Positions 33,529-41,330 of a stretch of DNA of 64,000 nucleotides are shown piece after piece; the first letter of the stretch is position 1, and every line of letters starts with the position of its first letter. The notes under the pieces are model-generated. The model ran no database searches. It saw only the letters and a program-made list of their open reading frames with translations, and was not told the origin of the DNA. A program made the translations under genes and the position numbers. The stretch is from CAVPLM01 sp963713545 (GTDB taxonomy: Bacteria > Actinomycetota > Thermoleophilia > RBG-16-64-13), in contig CAVQME010000010.1 of the NCBI GenBank assembly GCA_963713545.1, positions 310,001 through 374,000 of the forward strand, in the 5' to 3' direction.

Positions 33529-36117
33529 AGCCTTGCCCTCCCACTTCTCGACCTGGATCAAACAGGAATTGTTGGACATACCCCCGGAGAACGGGGTGAT
33601 CAACCGGATATTCGTAAGGATGTTCACGCAGCCGCCGCGGTCCGGCGACTCACCCGGCGTGCCCAGCGGGTCGTACTCCGCGCACGACTCGTACGAGTGG
33701 ATGGTGCCGGACGGCACCCGCTCACTCACCTGCGCCGCGAGGATGACATCGCCCCGGTCGTTGAACGCCCGGATCAGGTCGCCGGTCTTGATGCCGCGGG
33801 CAGCGGCGTCCTGGGTGTTGACGCGCATGTTCCAGTAGTAGTGGCCGTCCACCAGCGTCCGGTGGTCCGTGACCTCGTTCATCCAGCTGTCCTTGCCGTC
33901 ACCCATGGTATGGAAGCTGAAGCGCGGATGCGGAGACACCAACTGCAGCGGGTACTTGCCGTAGAGCTCGGTGGTGTGGTGCCCCTCCCAGCTGGGGATG
34001 AACTGCGGGCCCATGGCCGGCCGCTCGGGGTCGATGTTGCCCCCCGCTTCGAAGCGGGTGAGACTCGAAGAGACGAACTCGATCTTGCCCGACGCGGTCT
34101 GCAGACCCTTGAGCCCCACAGTGTCGCTCGGGATAGCCCAGTCCGGCGTGTCGCGCACCCGGTCCTCGGCGAACCAGCGGAGGGCCGGAGTGGGCTTGTG
34201 GTCTTTGGGGAAGGGGACGACGACGTACCCCTTCTTCTGGAAGTCCTTCCACGAGATCAGCTTGGGCAGGTCGGTAGCATGGAAGTAGTCCTTGACCCAC
34301 TCGTACTCGTCCTTGCCTCCCATGGTGAACAGATGACCGACGCCCATGCGCTCGCACACAGCCGCGAAGATGTCGTAGTCCGACTTCGACTCTCCCAATG
34401 GCTCGATGCACTTCATCTGGAGGCTGATGACCCGGTTGTTGGTCTGGGTGTAGACATCGGGGATGTAGCCCGAGCAGCTGGCAAACTCGCTGATATCCCA
34501 ACGCTCGAAGTTGGTGCAGGCCGGCAGAACGATGTCGGCGAACTTGGCCTCGCCTTCCCACCAGATGGGCTGGCTCACCGCGAACTCCAGCTTCGGGTTC
34601 CGGTAAGCCTTCACGTAGCGGTTGGTCTGAGTCATGGTCCCGAAGAAGGAACCTCCGTAGCGCCAGTACATGTGGATGTGGGGATAGCCCGGCGCCGGAT
34701 ACTCGTACTTCTGCAACTGGCTCTCGATGGAGGAGCCGCAGAACCCCTTGCCCCTGAACTCCATCTTCTCGTTCTGAAGCGCTTCCGGGATACGCAGGCG
34801 CGAGATGATCTGGCCCTCGGTGGAGTCGTGCGTACAGCGGGTGGCTCCCTGCTTGCCCGCGAACATATGGTATGCCCAGCGGAACCCTGCGGCCGACTTG
34901 TCCACGTCGCCGGAGATGCCGCCTTCGGCATAACCGGGGAAGAGGAAGGACTCGTCGGCCGGGCAGCCCTGTGAGGTTCCCCAGATGTTGCTACCCGGTT
35001 TGCCCATGCCCTGCATGGCGGCAAGCGCGATCATGGTGCGGGCCCATTCGTTGCCGGTGGCGGAACGGCAAGCGCCGCCCCAGCCTCCCAGGCTGCCGGC
35101 GGCCAGCATGGTCTTCTTGGCGCCCCACTCCCGCGCAAGAGCGCGGATGTCACGCGCCGGGATCCTCGACTCGCCCTCGGCCCACTCGGGGGTCTTGGGC
35201 ACGCCGTCGCTCTTGCCGAGCACGTAGTCTTTCCATTCGTCGAAGCCCACTGTGCGGCCGGCCACGTACTCCTTGTCGTAGGTGCCCTCGGTCAGCCACG
35301 TGTAGGCGATGCCGAGGCCGAGAGCCACGTCGGTGCCCAGCCGGGGTGAGAACCACTTGTCGGCGATGAGACCGGCCGTGTGGTTGTAATAGGGGTCGAT
35401 GAAGATCATCTTCACGCCCAGCTCTTTGAGCCAGAAGCGACGGACCGTGCTCTCGAAGGCGGAGTAGATGCCACCCCCAGTGCTCTCGGGATCGGCCGAC
35501 CAGAAGACGATCATCTCGGTGTGCTTGAGCGCGTCTTCCAGCAGGTCGTACTGCTCGGGGATGCCCAACCGGTGGCTGAAGCCCCACATGTGCATGCCGC
35601 CCCAGTGCCACCCTTCCCAGCTGTCCGGGTTGTGAGCAGACTGGACCATCCCCAGCAGGTTCGAGAAGCGCAGATAGGCGCTGTGACGGTAGCCCACGTT
35701 GCCCCACAGATGGTGCGAGCCGCAGGTGGTAAGGATGGTGCCCGGCCCATAGGTCCGCTTCACCCGGGCGATCTCGTTGCAGACGATGTCGAGAGCCTCG
35801 TCCCAGGTGATGGGCTCGTATCCCGACTCGCCGCGTTTCTCGCAGTTGCGCTCGCCGTTGGGGTCGAAGTCCACCCGCTTGAGCGGTGTGAGCACCCGCT
35901 TCGGCGAGTAGATCATCGACTTGTGCCCGGCGGTGTACGGCATCACGGTCGTGCGCCGGGGCGGTGCGAATGTACGCCCTCGAGCTTCGATCGACCAGGT
36001 GGGGTTGTCGGACTCGTCGAGGTCCATGGGCGTGATCCGCAAGATCTTCCCATCCTTCACGTCGACGAACACCGGCCCCCCGGTGGTACCGTTTGTCATT
36101 CTCTGCACTTTGCCCAT
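33526..36117 (-). CDS. athL: Pyrogallol-phloroglucinol transhydroxylase-like Mo alpha subunit (module 3)
   Basis: This 863-residue molybdenum enzyme matches Pelobacter acidigallici AthL (875 residues as recalled) from the first residues (MGKVQRMTNGTTGGPVFVDV) to the last (SNNSCLIQVEKWEGKA). It keeps the set recalled as catalytic or Mo-binding: SHHLWGNVGYRHS (His135), HNPDSWEGWHWGG (Asp165, Ser166 to Mo) and FPGYAEGG (Tyr396). There is no signal peptide and no cluster of its own. The start is ATG 36117; the frame is open 18 codons further, but AthL homology begins here. AthL moves a hydroxyl group from a tetrahydroxybenzene cosubstrate to pyrogallol and forms phloroglucinol without net redox change. 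The same reaction is the best guess here. Confidence 0.93.
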   Translation of the reverse strand: MGKVQRMTNGTTGGPVFVDVKDGKILRITPMDLDESDNPTWSIEARGRTFAPPRRTTVMPYTAGHKSMIYSPKRVLTPLKRVDFDPNGERNCEKRGESGYEPITWDEALDIVCNEIARVKRTYGPGTILTTCGSHHLWGNVGYRHSAYLRFSNLLGMVQSAHNPDSWEGWHWGGMHMWGFSHRLGIPEQYDLLEDALKHTEMIVFWSADPESTGGGIYSAFESTVRRFWLKELGVKMIFIDPYYNHTAGLIADKWFSPRLGTDVALGLGIAYTWLTEGTYDKEYVAGRTVGFDEWKDYVLGKSDGVPKTPEWAEGESRIPARDIRALAREWGAKKTMLAAGSLGGWGGACRSATGNEWARTMIALAAMQGMGKPGSNIWGTSQGCPADESFLFPGYAEGGISGDVDKSAAGFRWAYHMFAGKQGATRCTHDSTEGQIISRLRIPEALQNEKMEFRGKGFCGSSIESQLQKYEYPAPGYPHIHMYWRYGGSFFGTMTQTNRYVKAYRNPKLEFAVSQPIWWEGEAKFADIVLPACTNFERWDISEFASCSGYIPDVYTQTNNRVISLQMKCIEPLGESKSDYDIFAAVCERMGVGHLFTMGGKDEYEWVKDYFHATDLPKLISWKDFQKKGYVVVPFPKDHKPTPALRWFAEDRVRDTPDWAIPSDTVGLKGLQTASGKIEFVSSSLTRFEAGGNIDPERPAMGPQFIPSWEGHHTTELYGKYPLQLVSPHPRFSFHTMGDGKDSWMNEVTDHRTLVDGHYYWNMRVNTQDAAARGIKTGDLIRAFNDRGDVILAAQVSERVPSGTIHSYESCAEYDPLGTPGESPDRGGCVNILTNIRLITPFSGGMSNNSCLIQVEKWEGKA

Positions 36118-36148
36118 GCTTCGACCTCCGCTCGCGCTTTGATCCCGG

Positions 36149-36167
36149 GGCGGCAGCGTCTGCCGCC
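36149..36167 (-). promoter_or_regulatory. Leader hairpin before transhydroxylase alpha 3
   Basis: GGCGGCAG and CTGCCGCC form a perfect 8-bp stem with a 3-nt loop, 32 nt upstream of the start codon. It could affect transcript stability or attenuation; no function is shown. Confidence 0.35.
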
Positions 36168-36218
36168 TCACCTGCCAACTATGAGTGAACGGGCCTCAGA
36201 CTGCAACCCTTGCTTACA

Positions 36219-36377
36219 ACTCGTTTCAGGAGGAAGCCGCGGCCGCCTAGTGCGCCCTGGGCGGCACGATAGTGCGTCCTCGGTCCCGCAAATAGCGCTG
36301 CTATTCGCGCTCCCTGCGTTCTTCTCTGGCGCGCGCCCAGCCCGTCCCTGGCGGCGGAGCTTCACTCTGAAACGAGT
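36219..36377 (-). repeat. MITE-like structured element, copy 2 (inverted)
   Basis: A 159-bp element homologous to 33366-33528 in reverse orientation, so the two flank the alpha subunit gene. The ends are perfect 11-bp inverted repeats (ACTCGTTTCAG at 36219-36229; CTGAAACGAGT at 36367-36377). On the minus strand the central stem is CGCGAATAGC / GCTATTTGCG with AGC loop; it pairs fully if one G-U is allowed. Confidence 0.6.
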
Positions 36378-36392
36378 CCTTAGGGCGAGACC

Positions 36393-36427
36393 GGGTGGCG
36401 GAGCCGGTTCCGCCGGCTCCGCCACCC
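36393..36427. terminator. Terminator hairpin downstream of LivK-like gene 3
   Basis: A perfect 15-bp stem (36393-36407 with 36413-36427) encloses a 5-nt loop. It lies 50 nt beyond the stop of the leftward LivK-like gene and so separates it from the transhydroxylase gene. Confidence 0.65.
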
Positions 36428-36476
36428 AAAAGGGCCTCGATTCGCGTGTGAGAGAGCTCCGAGCCCCGTGGGTACT

Positions 36477-37961
36477 CTACGAGTACTCTATGGGCACCAT
36501 CGCTGCCTCCTTCGCGATGGCAGGACCCATCTTGTTGTCGACGATGACCAGGTCGAAGTCCCACTTTCCGGTACCCGGGACCCACTGTCCTCCGACCAGC
36601 GGCGTCCGGTACACGTTCGGGACCGGATGCAGGGAGTTCGGATCGACCGGCGAGGTGAAGTCGATGGGACCGCCGATAGTCTCTATCTTCGTGGTTCTGA
36701 TCGCCGCGACTATGGCTTCTTTGTCGTCCACGTTCGGGCACCGTTTGAGAGCGTCGGCCACGACCTCGAACACACCGTAGTGCAGCAAGGGCTGCGTCCA
36801 CTGCAACCCGGTGCGTTGCTCGAAGTCATCCGCTATTTGTTGGCAGGTCTCCCCGGTGAGCGAGGATTTGAACGGGTGCCTCGGCGTCCACCAGACCTCG
36901 GTCGACAGATAGTAGCCTGCAGGGCCGATGGCTTCGAGAGCACCTGGGAACAGGAGAGCCTTGCCGACCGTCGCCACGGGAGGCTTGAAGTCCTGCTGCA
37001 GCATCTGATTCCACATGACCGGGAAGTCGGGCGGCAGGGGGACGCCGGTAAGGATCTCGCAACCCGATTTCTTGATATCGGTGATGATGGCCGTGTAGTC
37101 CTCGGTCCCACTGTTGTAGCCGCCGGCGTAGACGACCTCATATCCGTTCTGCGGGAGAACCGCTGGGAATCCCAGGCTGGGATCCCGCCAGGCGTTGCCG
37201 TCGGCGTCATTGGGCCACATGCCGGCCACCTTCTTGTTGGTCTGCATGCCGTCCCACATGCTCATGAACGTCCCGATGACGTCCTCGAGACCCCAGAACG
37301 CGTGCCAGGTCCACTTGAAACCTTCGGCCGGAGGGTTCCGGCTCAGATAGTAGGCCTGCCAGGGAGCATCGTTCGAGAACATTGGGCATTGCAGAGCCTC
37401 AGCCTGCCCGGCGACCGGGGTGACCGTATCGTTCGTGGAGGCCGCCATGATGACGTCGACCTGGTCGTTGGTGATGAGGTCGCCCCCTACCTGCGCTGCC
37501 CGGTTGCTGTCCGACTGGCTATCCCTGACCACGATGTTGATGGGATGATTCTTGCCGTCGCCACAGACGAGCCCGTCGGAGACGGCTTCCTTCCAGCGCG
37601 TGGCGCAGTACTGGTCGGGTACTCCGAACAGGGCGATAGCGCCCGTGATCGGGGCCACGAACCCCACTTTGATCTCGCGGCCCACTTCGGCGCCCGCGGA
37701 CACGGTGGTCGTAGACGCTGCCGAGGTGGCGGTGGTGGCCGGAACTGTGGTAGTCGGCCCGGCCGTGGTCGCCGGCCCGGCGGTAGTGGTGGTCTCTTCC
37801 CCCCCGCAGGCGGCCAACAGTCCGCCCAGGCCACCGGTCAGGGCGATCGCGGCGCCCGAAAGACCCGCGATCCTAAGAAAATCGCGACGGCTCAGAGCCT
37901 TCGCGCCGGGAGCATCAGTGGATCCCGGAGTAGCAGGGACTTTCCCCTCTGAGTTCGGCAT
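36477..37961 (-). CDS. Tat-exported LivK-like substrate-binding lipoprotein 3
   Basis: This 494-residue periplasmic-binding-fold protein has an N-terminus with LSRRDFLRIAGLSG (twin arginine) and lipobox LAAC, then a linker of Thr/Ala/Pro repeats, and the binding domain from EIKVGFVAPITGAIALFGVP on. It includes LQWTQPLLHYGVFE, the conserved Trp position used to interpret the stop in copy 2. The start is ATG 37961 behind AAAGGGGGGG. No transporter membrane subunits are nearby. It lies upstream of the transhydroxylase alpha gene on the same strand but is separated by a strong terminator. A role in uptake or sensing of a polyphenol is inferred from position only. Confidence 0.86.
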   Translation of the reverse strand: MPNSEGKVPATPGSTDAPGAKALSRRDFLRIAGLSGAAIALTGGLGGLLAACGGEETTTTAGPATTAGPTTTVPATTATSAASTTTVSAGAEVGREIKVGFVAPITGAIALFGVPDQYCATRWKEAVSDGLVCGDGKNHPINIVVRDSQSDSNRAAQVGGDLITNDQVDVIMAASTNDTVTPVAGQAEALQCPMFSNDAPWQAYYLSRNPPAEGFKWTWHAFWGLEDVIGTFMSMWDGMQTNKKVAGMWPNDADGNAWRDPSLGFPAVLPQNGYEVVYAGGYNSGTEDYTAIITDIKKSGCEILTGVPLPPDFPVMWNQMLQQDFKPPVATVGKALLFPGALEAIGPAGYYLSTEVWWTPRHPFKSSLTGETCQQIADDFEQRTGLQWTQPLLHYGVFEVVADALKRCPNVDDKEAIVAAIRTTKIETIGGPIDFTSPVDPNSLHPVPNVYRTPLVGGQWVPGTGKWDFDLVIVDNKMGPAIAKEAAMVPIEYS

Positions 37962-38172
37962 GGCCCCCCCTTTAGTAGTGCCGATGGCTCAACGTTTCCC
38001 GAGACATAGGAGTATTCGCTGCCGGTCGAGACCCCAACTCTCGTCCATAGACCTCCATTCCCCAGGAGAAGAATCCCGGGAGCCGTCTGATACCATTGCC
38101 TCTAACCATACAATGGCTAAGGACCGGCTGGCAAGATTTCAGCCAGATCCTTGAGGATTCCGAGTCGCACGC

Positions 38173-39396
38173 ATGCGGAGGGTGGTGATTCTCGATATGG
38201 CCAAGGCATGTCCTACTCCGCGGCCCCTCCAAACGGTCATCGGGACCGTCATCTTCCTCACGCTGCTCTTCTTCCTCACTTTCTTGGGACGGCTCATCTT
38301 CTCGCCCCTTTTTCCCGCCATCGGAGAGGACATACCCCTCGGCCCGGGGGAAGCCGGCTCGGTCTTCTTTGTCGGCTCGTTTGGGCTCCTGGCCGGCTCG
38401 ATGGTGGCCGGACTTCTTTCGTCTCGCCTCAACCATCGCCGGACCATGCTCCTGTCCATCTTCGGGATCGCCGTCGTTCTAGCCTGCGTCTATCTCGTGA
38501 ACTCGGTCTGGGGTCTGCGCGGAGCCATGTTCATCCTTGCGTTCTTCGCGGGGATCCACCTGCCTTCTTCGATCGCTACTATCACGGGTACGGTGCGCGA
38601 GCAGGACTGGCCTCGAGCTCTATCGGTCCAGCAGTTGGGCCCACCACTCGGGCTCGTGGCCGCCCCTTTGATAGCGGTCGCTCTGTCCAACTGGTTCAGT
38701 TGGCAGACCACCTTCCTCTGGGTGGCGGGCCTCACCCTGGCTCTCAATCTGGGCTATCTGTTGTTCTTCGGAGGGATCGGCGCTTTCCCCGGTGACCCAC
38801 CCGCTCCTCAATTCATCGGGCCCTTGTCCCGCACGCCGTCCTTCTGGCTCATGATCTTCCTCTTCGCCCTCGGCATGGGATCTCAGGTGGGCGTCTACAC
38901 GATGCTACCCCTTTATCTCTCGGAGGAGCGCGGGATGACGGTCTCCGCGGCCAACACTCTGCTCGGTCTGGCCAATATCTCGCCCCTCTTGATCGTCTTT
39001 GTGTCGGGCTTCATCACGGCTAAGATCGGGCCTAAGCGCACCATGTTTCTCTTCCTGTTCTTCACCGGGATCTCGGCGATCCTGGTGGGGGTCCTCAGCG
39101 ACACCGCAGTTAAGGTGGCTATCTTCTTCTTGCCCGCCTTCGCCGCGGGCTTCTTCCCCCCGGCCTTCGCGGCCCTCTCGCGCATCGTCCAGCCCACGCT
39201 GCGCAGCCTCGCTTCAGCATTGGGCCCGTCCGCCGCGTTCATCCTCGGCGGAGGTCTGCTTCCTCAGGCTCTCGGCTACATGGGACAGGCCTACAGCTTC
39301 AGCTTGGGGATCATCATCACCGGAGTGGTGGTGGCAATAGGTTCCAGCGCCGCCTTCCTCGTCCACCTCTTGAAGGAACTCGAGCCCGGCTGCTAG
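38173..39396 (+). CDS. Major facilitator superfamily transporter
   Basis: This 407-residue membrane protein has about 12 hydrophobic segments, such as TVIFLTLLFFLTFLGRLIFS, FVGSFGLLAGSMVAGLL and MFLFLFFTGISAILVGVLS, and the MFS loop after segment 2 (SSRLNHRRTMLLS). It probably moves a small organic solute across the membrane. The start is unclear: ATG 38173 has no ribosome site, while GTG 38185 and ATG 38197 lie after GGAGG at 38177. It diverges from LivK-like gene 3, and its position at the edge of the catabolic island makes an aromatic acid a possible substrate. There is no subfamily motif I recognise. Confidence 0.85.
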   Translation: MRRVVILDMAKACPTPRPLQTVIGTVIFLTLLFFLTFLGRLIFSPLFPAIGEDIPLGPGEAGSVFFVGSFGLLAGSMVAGLLSSRLNHRRTMLLSIFGIAVVLACVYLVNSVWGLRGAMFILAFFAGIHLPSSIATITGTVREQDWPRALSVQQLGPPLGLVAAPLIAVALSNWFSWQTTFLWVAGLTLALNLGYLLFFGGIGAFPGDPPAPQFIGPLSRTPSFWLMIFLFALGMGSQVGVYTMLPLYLSEERGMTVSAANTLLGLANISPLLIVFVSGFITAKIGPKRTMFLFLFFTGISAILVGVLSDTAVKVAIFFLPAFAAGFFPPAFAALSRIVQPTLRSLASALGPSAAFILGGGLLPQALGYMGQAYSFSLGIIITGVVVAIGSSAAFLVHLLKELEPGC

Positions 39397-39518
39397 ATCG
39401 ACTCGGGCCGTCGCCAGGCGGGGCGCGGCAGTCGAGCGGGGGGGCGGCGTCCGCCGTACTCTCTCGTGGTAGATTGAGTCCCGATCGAAGTCCAACACGG
39501 CATCAAGGAGAGAGACAC

Positions 39519-39983
39519 ATGGCTCAGATCGCCCAAGAGCAGGCGAAGGCCACTGCGCTGGCCCGTTTTGCAGCAACCGGCCCGGACCATGTCAACTGCG
39601 CCCAAGCCGTTGTCGCGTTTTCGCTCGAGGTGATGGAACAAGATCCGGATCTGGTGGTGACAGGCCGCTATTTCGGAGGCGGGATCGCCGGGATGGGCGA
39701 GGTATGTGGAGCGATCACGGGAGCCGCTCTGGCCCTGGGTCTGCGCGACTATTGCGACAGCGAGACCGACCCTGACCGTTCTGGCCCGACGACCGATCAG
39801 TTCAAGGCCCTCATACGAGACTTCGGCGGGGAGTTCGGGGCACGACGGTGCGCGGACCTCACCGGCCACGACCTGAGCACTCCCGAGGGGCGCGAACTGT
39901 TCATGAAGAGCGAGATCCGGGAGAAGTGCGGCACCTATGTAGGCTGGGTCTGCGACCGCCTGGCACCGCTTCTGTTCGAGTAG
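39519..39983 (+). CDS. C_GCAxxG_C_C family protein
   Basis: This 154-residue protein has the pattern of conserved Cys that names the family: VNCAQAV, GEVCGAITGA, RRCADLTG, EKCGTYVG and WVCD. The Cys spacing and the Gly-rich GRYFGGGIAGMG suggest a redox or metal role, but the function is not established. The start is ATG 39519, eight bases after AAGGAG; an upstream in-frame ATG at 39474 lacks a ribosome site. It is a single gene downstream of the MFS transporter. Confidence 0.82.
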   Translation: MAQIAQEQAKATALARFAATGPDHVNCAQAVVAFSLEVMEQDPDLVVTGRYFGGGIAGMGEVCGAITGAALALGLRDYCDSETDPDRSGPTTDQFKALIRDFGGEFGARRCADLTGHDLSTPEGRELFMKSEIREKCGTYVGWVCDRLAPLLFE

Positions 39984-40286
39984 GAGAGGCCCGCTCGCGG
40001 CTTCGAGAAAACGCTGAGGGCCGCCCCGATGACGGGACGGCCCCCAAAGCTCTTATGAAGCGCTGCGACCCCGAAGGCGCCGTCGGAAGGCGTCAGTCGG
40101 GGATCCAACGACTAAAGGCGAGCGCCACCTCCGGTCCAATGGTCGCCGCGCTTACCAGGCAAACTGTCTATTGGGACCACCTCCTTTCCACGCTTGATGA
40201 GATTCTAGCAGGAGGGGCTCGGGCTGACTAGAGGGACTAGGACAAGGGGAGCCGGCCGGGCTGCCCGAGTATGGGCAGATACGACC
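39984..40286. other. Gene-free spacer
   Basis: This 303-bp spacer before the leftward mutM-like gene holds the hairpin at 40018-40043. A second region, 40077-40135, contains a small stem (AGTCG/CGACT) inside GGCG/CGCC-rich flanks. I see no tRNA, riboswitch or gene I can name. Confidence 0.5.
40018..40043 (+). terminator. Terminator hairpin after C_GCAxxG_C_C gene
   Basis: GGGCCGCCCCG (40018-40028) and CGGGACGGCCC (40033-40043) form an 11-bp stem with one mismatch and a 4-nt loop. There is no strong T-run. Confidence 0.5.
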
Positions 40287-41279
40287 CTAAGCCGGCGATG
40301 ACCTCCGCGGCCAATCGTCCTTCAGTAGGCGCGATAGCGCTCGATCGGCCAAGATCCGGCCCTTAGTCTGGCAGTCGGGGCAGTAGTCGCATTCGTTGTC
40401 CACGTACACGATCCGCTGGACCTTCGCCCCGCAATCCGGGCAGAGCAGACCGAAGCGTCCGTGAACTGCCATCTCGGGGCGAAATGCCGTGACCTTCTCG
40501 GGAAAGCTCGTCCGAGCTTCGGCCCGCAGCCGTTCGGTCCATTCCTCCAGCACCTCCGTCGCGGCAGCATGAAGCGCGGCGATCTCGGCCGCCTCCAGGG
40601 CTCTCGTCCGCTTGAGAGGTGACATCCGGGCTCGGTGCAGGATCTCGTCCGAATAGGCGTTGCCTATCCCGCTGATCGTGTGGGGATCGGTCAGGACTCG
40701 CTTGATGATCCGGTTGTCCCGACGCAGAGCGGCCTCAAAGTCCTCCAGAATCGAGCCGACGACTTCCAGCCCTCCGGGGTCGAGCAGGGCCAGATCCTCC
40801 CGGCCTTTGTCCAGACGAAGGGAGGCCCTGCGTTTCTTCCCAGCCTCGGTGAGGACGAGAGTACCGGAGGTGAAATCGAACGCGGCCAGCCCCGAGCCCT
40901 TGGGAATCGTGGAGCTCCTTTCCTTCCAATGCAGACGGCCGGCGATCATCAGGTGCACCACAACGAAGATGGGAACGGCCGACGCGTCGGAGCCGGATGG
41001 GACGGTCGCATGCGGGGCGACAGGGTGCGCCCCGGGGTCGGCGTTGGCCCGCGTAAACGCGTCGAGGCCGGCCTCGCCAGACGCCGACGCCACCTCGATG
41101 ACGATACGTTTGCCCAGTCGTTCGATCCCCTCGATCCTGCCTCCGGCCACCGCCCCTAGCGGAGGCTCGACCGTGCGCAACAGAAAGGGGCTGGCCAGAC
41201 GGATGCCCAGCAACGTCTCGCCCACGATCCGGGGTCTCAGGGCTTCGATGTAGGCCTCGATGTCGGGTATCTCTGGCAT
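40287..41279 (-). CDS. mutM: Formamidopyrimidine-DNA glycosylase (MutM/Nei family)
   Basis: This 330-residue DNA repair glycosylase and AP lyase removes oxidised bases. It has the N-terminal catalytic Pro-Glu (MPEIPDIEAYIEALRPRIVG), the H2TH region (ISGIGNAYSDEILHRARMSP) and a C-terminal zinc finger (CPDCGAKVQRIVYVDNECDY with CPDCQTKGR). Its length is greater than the usual 270-290, because about 40 residues (DAFTRANADPGAHPVAPHAT and following) are inserted between the N-terminal strands. The N-terminus PEIPDIE differs from the common PELPEVE, so a Nei-like specificity is possible. It diverges from the GH3 gene. Confidence 0.87.
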   Translation of the reverse strand: MPEIPDIEAYIEALRPRIVGETLLGIRLASPFLLRTVEPPLGAVAGGRIEGIERLGKRIVIEVASASGEAGLDAFTRANADPGAHPVAPHATVPSGSDASAVPIFVVVHLMIAGRLHWKERSSTIPKGSGLAAFDFTSGTLVLTEAGKKRRASLRLDKGREDLALLDPGGLEVVGSILEDFEAALRRDNRIIKRVLTDPHTISGIGNAYSDEILHRARMSPLKRTRALEAAEIAALHAAATEVLEEWTERLRAEARTSFPEKVTAFRPEMAVHGRFGLLCPDCGAKVQRIVYVDNECDYCPDCQTKGRILADRALSRLLKDDWPRRSSPA

Positions 41280-41330
41280 CGGAGATCGCCACCAGTATAG
41301 CCGCGGGCTCGGAGACGGTATCCTGGGGTC

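Larger units (their letters stand above)
36118..36476. other. Leader/spacer between LivK-like gene 3 and transhydroxylase alpha 3
   Basis: This 359-bp stretch has no gene. From right to left it holds the LivK terminator (36393-36427), the second MITE-like element (36219-36377), a weak leftward promoter candidate (TTGCAG, 19 nt, TAGTTG on the minus strand near 36174-36205) and a leader hairpin at 36149-36167. The ACTTGAG box of the other catabolic promoters is not present. Confidence 0.5.

Noticed and set aside
40044..40286. Possible tRNA or structured RNA
   Set aside because: A small stem-loop is present, but no cloverleaf, T-loop GTTCRA motif or CCA end could be found, and no known RNA signature is recognised.
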